Source of the DNA: Primula veris
Lineage: Eukaryota > Streptophyta > Magnoliopsida > Ericales > Primulaceae
DNA length: 64,000 nucleotides
Assembly (NCBI GenBank): GCA_963682055.1
Contig: OY821749.1
Span: 24,249,631 to 24,313,630 of the forward strand
Reading direction: 5' to 3'
The notes beneath the pieces were generated by a model. It did not search any database. It saw only the letters and a program-made list of their open reading frames with translations, and was not told where the DNA came from. Numbering within the stretch: position 1 is the stretch's first letter; every line of letters starts with the position of its first letter. This document shows, piece after piece, positions 57,519 to 64,000 of this stretch. A program made the translations under genes and the position numbers.

Positions 57519-60500
57519 ATGGATTCGGTTTCCGGGTCGGGTTTATTTTGGCCTGAGAGTGGGAAACCGAAAGCAAAGTTGGAGCTTGATGATGACGATA
57601 TAGTAGAGACTTCCCCGAACGGTCGCTATGTTCGGGTATTAATTTCTTTTATTTATTATGTATTTGTTTAGCTTGCTTGGCTAACATAATTATTATTGTT
57701 GTATTAATATGATTGTATGTGTATGCAATGATTTTCTTTGTTGTTCTGTAGTTCATATTACCGGAATTTGAATAGTTAACATGAAGATACGCCTAAATTG
57801 CCTGGTAGGACTTTATTTGATTGAAAAAAGTATTAGGCTGATTAAGGTTCGATCGTTTTCTTGTATCCGTATATGTATTTGTATCGATATATACATATTG
57901 GTTTGGTCGTATAAATATGTCAAGTAATTGATCGTGATGAAAAAGCCATATCCAGGACACCCCAAAATGGTCATTAGATTTGGTAATTTAAAATCTTCTG
58001 CGTTGCTCATTGCGCTGTTCGTGTCAGTTATTATTGTTATTTTAGTCAAATTTTGTTTATCTTTTAATGTTCATTGTTTTTGTTTGTCGTGTATATGGTT
58101 CATTTTACTAGAATATGTTTGATTTTAAGGCAACACAACTAATTAATTCTGTGGATTGCCAGATAGGCTTTATTCAAATGTAAGAAGGTCGTATTAGGTC
58201 AAAATTTGGATCTTTCCATTGGGTATTCTTCTTTATTAATACTATATACACATCTGTCTAGCCGTTTGTCCTTGTGTAAATGACTCTTTCCCTACAAGTA
58301 AACTCGTTATTTTTTTCAGGTTTTTGTGAGAGTTCTAGCTCTTGTCTAAATGCTGTTGATTTCCAAAAGTAAATATTAATATATTTAATATTGATGTAAG
58401 AGCTATGGAAAAACCATTTATTCTCTGTCCCATATTATTGTCCACTTTGTTAAATATATGTGACTATGTGAGGTATATTATAATGAAAGTGGACAGTTGT
58501 TTTGGGACGGAGGGAGTACTAAATTACCTTTGCCAATAGTGCTATGGAAAAAGACTTGAAAATTTCAACTTCTGCGGAATCTCCTGATTGAAGATAATTA
58601 TTTGTATATAGAATTGCCTTTGTGTGTCCCTTATGTACTCAACCATAAGCAAAGACAGAGTTCTGCAATGATGATGCTGTACAGATGGAAATGGGATGTT
58701 ATTCTTAGTTACTCCCTCCGTTCCCATTTAATTGTCCACTACGAAATTACGTGCAATTTTGACCGACTTATAACTTGTATCAAAATTGTCGAAATGAATT
58801 TTTTTAAAATCTAATCATAAAATTTAACATTTGAACTATATTATCAACTTTTGAAAATTTTCATTCCGACAATTTTGATACAAGTTCTTGGCCGGTCAAA
58901 ATTGCATATAGTTTCGTAGTGGACAATTAAATAGGAACGGAGGGAGTATTTAATTTCTTTTGCTACACCCTACATTCATTCTCTATGTGGATTTTAACTG
59001 ACTTATTGTGACTCTGGTGCATATTTTTGCTGTTAATAATATAAATACTTTCTATTGGATTCTGATCTTAACTTTCTTATTGCTGTCTAAGTGATACATT
59101 TCCCTGTTTTTCCTGTTTTCCTTTCTCCAGTATAATGAAGTCTTGGGGAGAGGAGCATGCAAGATTGTGTATGGTTCTCAACCCATCTTCAGCTCCATTA
59201 TCTGTTACTTTTGTTGTTACGGCATTCGGTAAAAGTAGCTTCTCATAGTCTTAACTGTGTTGTCCTGCTAAGACTGTTTTTTTTTTGCTGTTCGTGTAAT
59301 ATCAGGTATAGGGGGTTTGATGAGGTGGACGGAATAGAAGTTGCCTGGAATCAAGTTAGTCTTGACCAAGCTTGTCGTTCAAAAGAACATTTGGAAAGAA
59401 TACACTCAGAGGTCCATTTGCTTAAGACACTCAAACATGGAAACATCATTAGATCTTACTGTTCTTGGGTTAATGATGATAAGAAAACCATCAATATGAT
59501 CACCGAGTTGTTTACTTCTGGAAGCTTGAGGCAGTGAGTGTCCTTGAATTTCACATTCCCATTCATGTTGCTGCTCTTTATAAATATTAAACTTTTTTGT
59601 TTGGGGTCTTGTAGGTACCGCCGGAAACATAAGAGCGTTGATATTAAAGCAATTAGAAAGTGGGTTAAGCAGATTCTCCAAGGTTTACACTATCTGCATA
59701 GCCATAATCCGTCTATTATTCACAGAGATTTGAAATGTGACAACATTTTTGTGAATGGAAATACTGGAGAAATCAAAATTGGTGACCTTGGGTTGGCTAT
59801 TATCATGGAGCGCCCTACTGCCAGTAGCGTTATTGGTATGTATTTCTCGCCCTTTTCGTTAGTTATTTCATGAATATTAAATCAAAGGCCCGTAAAGTAT
59901 ATGTGGATTCTTCTTATTTTAGCTGCTGAGATACAGTGTGTAGATAATTTTAGATAGGTAACTAAAGTAACTGCTGATTTCATATCCTTTTATGATAAGG
60001 TGTAATTAGTTTAACTGATGAGATAGGTTTAGATCATCCGGTCAGTAAAGACAATGAATGTTTTCTGCACCGTCTTTTCTAAGAGTATCATGAGGCAAAA
60101 GGAAATGCTCTGTTTTGATGTGAGCTATGTCAAATTTTAGTTGCGCACTTGTTTTTCAAACTTTAAATTCATAGAAAAGCTAAGCTGTTCTCTAGGTTTT
60201 ATCTTAGTTTTGGTTCTATTGAAAAACGAGTATATAATTTTTAATTTTTATTTTGCATATTTGTAATAGGTACTCCTGAGTTTATGGCTCCAGAGCTTTA
60301 TGAAGAGGAATACAATGAATTAGTCGACATATATTCTTTCGGCATGTGTATGTTGGAGCTGGTGACCTGTGAATATCCATATAGTGAGTGCAAATATCCA
60401 GCACAAATATTTAAGAAAGTCACATCTGTAAGTTCTCTTTCACCCCACAAATAAGATGATTCTTTTTTCACAAAGGCATATCTTCTTAGTCTCTTTCTGT

Positions 60501-61991
60501 TCTATTTACTATGTAGGGTGTAAAACCAGCTGCCCTTGGAAAAGTGGAGAATATTCAAGTTAAGCAGTTTATCGAGAAGTGTATAGGTCCAGTTCAGCTG
60601 AGGCTAAGTGCATTCGAATTATTACAAGATCCCTTTTTTTCGTTTGAAACCCTGAACATGCCCCCTCAGATGCACAGTTTTGCGCCCGAACCAGAAGAAG
60701 AGCCGAAACCTGATTCTGTTACCATGGAGATAGACTTTGGGCATAACCAGATTTCAGATATTACATCTGCTAAGGGCTCAGGCGAAACCAGTCATGTTTC
60801 TGCTGTAGAATTGAGAAGATCTAATGGTAAATATGAGTTTATTCTAGAAGCTGATACGAATAATGATGATTTAGTTGTTTTCAACTTGCGCATCTTCGCC
60901 TCATGGGGTAAGTGATTATTTTTCTACCATCCGTTATATTTGATTTACGTGAAGTCCTATATTCTTTCGTTATTTAATTTTTTTTAGTTATTACGCTTTC
61001 GTTTTTGTCCCACCTTTACCCCTATACATTTGTATTAAAACACTCTTATTTATCTAAATCATTCTTTCTTCTCAAACATTATGTCTAATTTCTATACAAT
61101 GTTGATTTAAAATAGTAGTAGTGTTGTTTTAGAAGTATATAATACTCCTCTCTCTAACCGGAAAACTAAAAAAACGTTATATTTAGATATGAATAAAGTA
61201 CTACTCGTAACTAAAACTGCGTAGTACACAATATAAGGATTAAGGACGGAGCAAAATGGTTTCCCCAGTGGTTGGGGTACCTAGCTTACTACCTCCAGTG
61301 TGGGGTTATTGGATATAAAAAAAAAAGGGACAAAAATGGGACAGACAATTTTAAGGACTAAAAATGGAATAAATCTAAATTCTCTTTTAAGGAAGAATTT
61401 CAACTTGGTTGTTTCCTCAAAAGAATCTCCTGAATTTTGTCTTAAGCAGGTCTTTTGAAGAATGTACATTTTGAATTTGACCTTGTTTCTGATACTGCTA
61501 TCAAGATATCTGGTGAAATGGTCGACCAATTTGTTGTCGAAAGTGAAGATTTAACTTTTGTAGCTGAGTTGATCGACACCCTCATCCTCGAGCTTGTACC
61601 TGGCTGGATATCATCATTTCAGAATTCCAGTCAGTCTGATATTAAACTTGAAAATAATGTTTCTGAAAATCAAGATATAGATATAAGCAATAATTCAAAT
61701 GAGTCTGGATTTGAGAGTTGCGAAGATGGTGGGTCCGGGTCCGTGGTAATGAATGAAGTGGTGAAGATTTCAGACGTTTCATTTTCATTTGATGCTTTAT
61801 CTAATGATTTTGGATCGTTTAGCGTATCTGCTCAGTATTTAGGAGATGAAGATCATAATGATGAGTTGAAAACGGAGCTCGATGCTATTGATATGGAATA
61901 TTGTCAACAATTTCGGGAACTTATCAGAATGAGAGAGGAAGCAATTGAGAGTGCAAAGAGAAAGTGGAGTGCGGGGAAGAAGTTGATGTGA
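57519..61991 (+). CDS. WNK serine/threonine kinase, WNK8/WNK10-like, 7 exons
   Basis: Exons 57519-57635, 59131-59168, 59306-59533, 59615-59835, 60270-60427, 60517-60907 and 61450-61991 give 564 aa. WNK (with-no-lysine) kinases regulate ion transport, circadian output and sugar/G-protein signalling in plants. The kinase domain is about residues 40-305. The glycine loop [10 protein letters not shown] carries the family's relocated Lys (K50), and VAWNQV has Asn where other kinases have the ATP Lys. HRDLKCDN (164-171), DLG (185-187, the WNK variant of DFG) and [17 protein letters not shown] follow. An OSR1-C-terminal-like domain begins near 350 ([19 protein letters not shown], then [19 protein letters not shown]). 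The end [20 protein letters not shown] resembles WNK8/10. Exon 2 is only 38 nt and carries the glycine loop. Confidence 0.94.
58422..58516. mobile_element. short Stowaway-like element in WNK intron 1
   Basis: CTCTGTCCCATATTATTGTCCACTT and the inverse of AAAGTGGACAGTTGTTTTGGGACGGAGGGAG form short inverted ends around about 40 bp. The left end is worn. Confidence 0.7.
58712..58946. mobile_element. intact Stowaway MITE, 235 bp, WNK intron 1
   Basis: Inverted ends CTCCCTCCGTTCC and GGAACGGAGGGAG, with TA on both sides (58710-58711 and 58947-58948). The halves are near-perfect inverted copies (ATTTAATTGTCCACTACGAA against its complement). Reference copy for the decayed family members at 14009, 29026 and 33449. 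Confidence 0.95.
61255..61330 (+). mobile_element. possible SINE-like tRNA-related block in WNK intron 6
   Basis: GGTTTCCCCAGTGGTTGGGG and, about 35 bp on, GTGTGGGGTTATTGGATA are spaced like A and B boxes. They are followed by an A run (61317-61327). No target duplication found. Confidence 0.35.
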
Positions 61992-62868
61992 ATATATTTT
62001 TTTTTGATATTTATTCTCTTTTATAGAAAATGAAAGAGTTTTGAGGGTTTTTTTATTTGGGAATTTGTTTATTTCAGTGAGTAGTGGTTTTGTGCTTTTA
62101 TAGTGTGATTCATCTTGTCAGGCGAATACGGTCTTGATGAACGAGATGTTTTGCCAACAATGGTTTCGAAAACAACTATTTTTTGGATGACTTTTGATAT
62201 TGGCTGCCCCTTATTTTATTTTTTGGGTTAGAGTACCTTAATTATTAGTATTGACGATTGGAAAATAATCTTCCAGTTGGTGTTCGTAGTGAAATATTCA
62301 CCTTCAGTTGACTCTAATCTTGTATTCACGTCTCGTTTTCTTCTCTTTTCTGTTGAAATTACAGTTACACCTGTTTTGGTGTTTCATTGGATTTGAAAAA
62401 TGTCGTTTCAGCTGCTAGGGAAAACCTGTGTTTTAGTCTTCCTAGATTTAAGAACGATATTCATTGTTTATTTCTTATCTGGACATAAAAATTGGTGCTA
62501 TCTTTTCTTAAAAAAGTGCTCTTAAAAAAGTGCGAAGGGTGAAGATCTATGTTTGGATTTTCTCTTAATTATGTCTATTTGTGTCATAAAGTTCATAGAA
62601 ATGTAAACTAGAAACATAAAAAGGAGCTATACCACTACTAAAATTGAATCTGAAAAACACCATGCCTAGATCCAATCTCAAACACATTTTTATTCTTTAA
62701 TAACATAAAAAGAATAACAGATTTTGAACATCAATAAATCAAACTCCTCGAGTGGGGCTCAAAACATATTAATATAAACATTAACAAAGAAAAAAATCCT
62801 TCTCATTTCAAAAATTCAAGTGGAACCACTTGTTGATCTTAATCATCATCGTATCTTAATCATCATCG
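61992..62868. other. convergent 3' region between WNK and nodulin-like gene
   Basis: Two 3' UTRs face each other here. No additional gene seen. Short duplicated blocks: CTTAAAAAAGTGC at about 62507-62530 and ATCTTAATCATCATCGT at about 62836-62869. Confidence 0.5.
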
Positions 62869-63720
62869 TCAGATCTGCAAGCTGATTAATATCACAATTA
62901 CAGCAGTAAAAACCGAAAACGGAGCTTTCAAGATAGAGGAAGAAGATGAGATTGAAGCAGAAGGAGCCATTGGGATAGAGCCAAAGACATTGGAATAAGA
63001 AGGAGCTGAGGCACTTGGATCAGAAGATGGTGTTGATGACCCATCTCCTGCTATTGACACTTGGAGCTTCTGGTGTTTTTCACAGTGACCTTTTACACCA
63101 CTTGTGAAGTAAAAGTTACCAGCTTTGGTAAAATTAAAGAGTGAGTTGCCATTGTTCATGAACAATATTGGATCTTCCAAGTTGCAGCTATTAAATGACT
63201 CCTCACTCACTTGGATCAGTGAATCTTGGCTTGGTGGATACAGAAACACTGCAATCGAAAACATATTGAGAAACTTGTTACTGTTAAGCACAATTTCATT
63301 TCTTGAACCTTAAAGCAAAAAACTTTAAAGCGGCAATGAACAAAGCCCAAGTTGCGAAGGATTCGGTTGGCCAGCTCAAAAGCAGGGTCCGGAAAAGCTT
63401 AAAGTTTACGCTGGATGAATCTTGTTTTTTTTCCGAATAACCCAACTTATTTGTTAAAAAAGTACAGCCAAATAAGCTCAAAACTACTAGTGTAATACTG
63501 TGATTGATTAGAGATAAGAAGGAAACTTACATAGAGAGTCTCCAAGTTTGAAGATGTTATTCTTAGCCCAGTCTGTATATATTTTAGGATTAGCAGAGGT
63601 TGGTATTCCCCAAGCATGTAAATCTCCCACTTTAAATTGGTAGCATTTCACATTACTACTTTGAATAATCATCAAGAGAATAAGCAAGACAGCATATGTT
63701 GTATTTCTCACAATGCCCAT
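62869..63720 (-). CDS. early nodulin-like protein (phytocyanin fold), 2 exons
   Basis: Exon 1 63720-63531 and exon 2 63248-62869 (minus strand) give 189 aa. A signal peptide (about 1-25, ending near SSNVKC) is followed by a plastocyanin-like domain (about 26-127: YQFKVGDLHAW, FKLGDSLLFLYPPSQDS, then SFNSCNLEDPILFMNNGNSL and FYFTSGVKGHCEKHQKL). The copper Cys is replaced by Ser (FTSG) and the first His is absent, as in ENODLs, so it is not expected to bind copper. The two Cys (SC and HC) keep the disulphide. A Ser/Pro-rich linker and a C-terminal hydrophobic tail suggest an arabinogalactan-type, GPI-anchored cell-surface protein (family inference). Divergent orientation to anything beyond the window edge. 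Confidence 0.93.
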
Positions 63721-64000
63721 CTCTTTCTTTCTCTCTCTTAAAACAAGGAGAGAATTTGGACTAGGGAGGGGGGAAATGAACGTTTGAGGTGACTATTTAG
63801 ATTGGTGAATGATTTAGGTAGGGATGGGAAAAAAAAAAAAAAAAAAAAAAAGGTAAATCCGTCCCCTGACCGAATCTATATGGATTGGGGTGGGTTGAAT
63901 GTCCAAAAAAAATCAATCCGTCCCGCCCCAATCCGCTATATATTTTGCGGGTTAGGTTAGGGTTGAGGTTCACAAACCACGGGTTAATCCGTTCTCAATC
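63721..64000. other. nodulin-like promoter side and repeat-like edge
   Basis: CT-rich leader on the minus strand (63721-63745), then an A23-like run (about 63829-63851). Beyond the run lies a GC-richer stretch (GTCCCGCCCCAATCCGC) that looks like the start of a dispersed repeat cut by the window edge. Confidence 0.4.

Overview
This is plant nuclear DNA: AT-rich, with split genes, GT-AG introns and protein families of flowering plants (trehalase, Dof, WNK, PUX, phytocyanin-like). The gene set fits a eudicot. The Stowaway-type MITEs and LINE RNase H remnants do not fix the order, and I do not name a species.

Layout. 0.45-1.55 kb is a degenerate minisatellite that ends shortly before an intact 11-exon trehalase gene (1893-5307, +). 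5.8-17.8 kb is an F-box cluster on the minus strand: an old 3' fragment (about 5868-5985) and two nearly identical intact F-box genes (9386-10729, 15542-16861). The two genes lie in a direct tandem segmental duplication (about 6111-12119 and 12831-17825). Comparing the copies exposes three younger insertions, each with its empty site in the other copy: a 1362-bp solo LTR, a 157-bp mini-Helitron and a 569-bp long-TIR MITE. 17.9-29.8 kb is gene-poor, with tandem repeats, SINE-like units, LINE debris and a possible degenerate LTR. A Dof transcription factor gene lies at 29817-31223 (+). 33.4-35.4 kb holds a truncated Stowaway, a LINE 3' fragment and a Tourist-like MITE. A BTB/POZ gene lies at 36991-38310 (-) with a leader intron, followed by an RNase H pseudogene fragment (39.6-40.1 kb, -).

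The right-hand third is gene-rich: a ZNHIT2-type HIT zinc-finger gene (41481-45022, +), a PUX10-type CDC48/p97 adaptor gene (46313-55538, +), a WNK8/WNK10-like kinase gene (57519-61991, +) and an early-nodulin-like cupredoxin gene (62869-63720, -).

The most unusual feature is in PUX10. Its 4.6-kb first intron is a tandem array of about eleven extra copies of the end of exon 1, the part that encodes the membrane or lipid-droplet hairpin. Each copy sits in a unit of roughly 275-290 bp that carries its own putative splice acceptor and donor. Copies near exon 1 are intact and phase-compatible (99-105 bp, phase 1-1); those near exon 2 are decayed. This suggests directional exon multiplication that could feed alternative splicing of the hairpin. 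I see no operon-like coupling between neighbouring genes, as expected for a plant chromosome.
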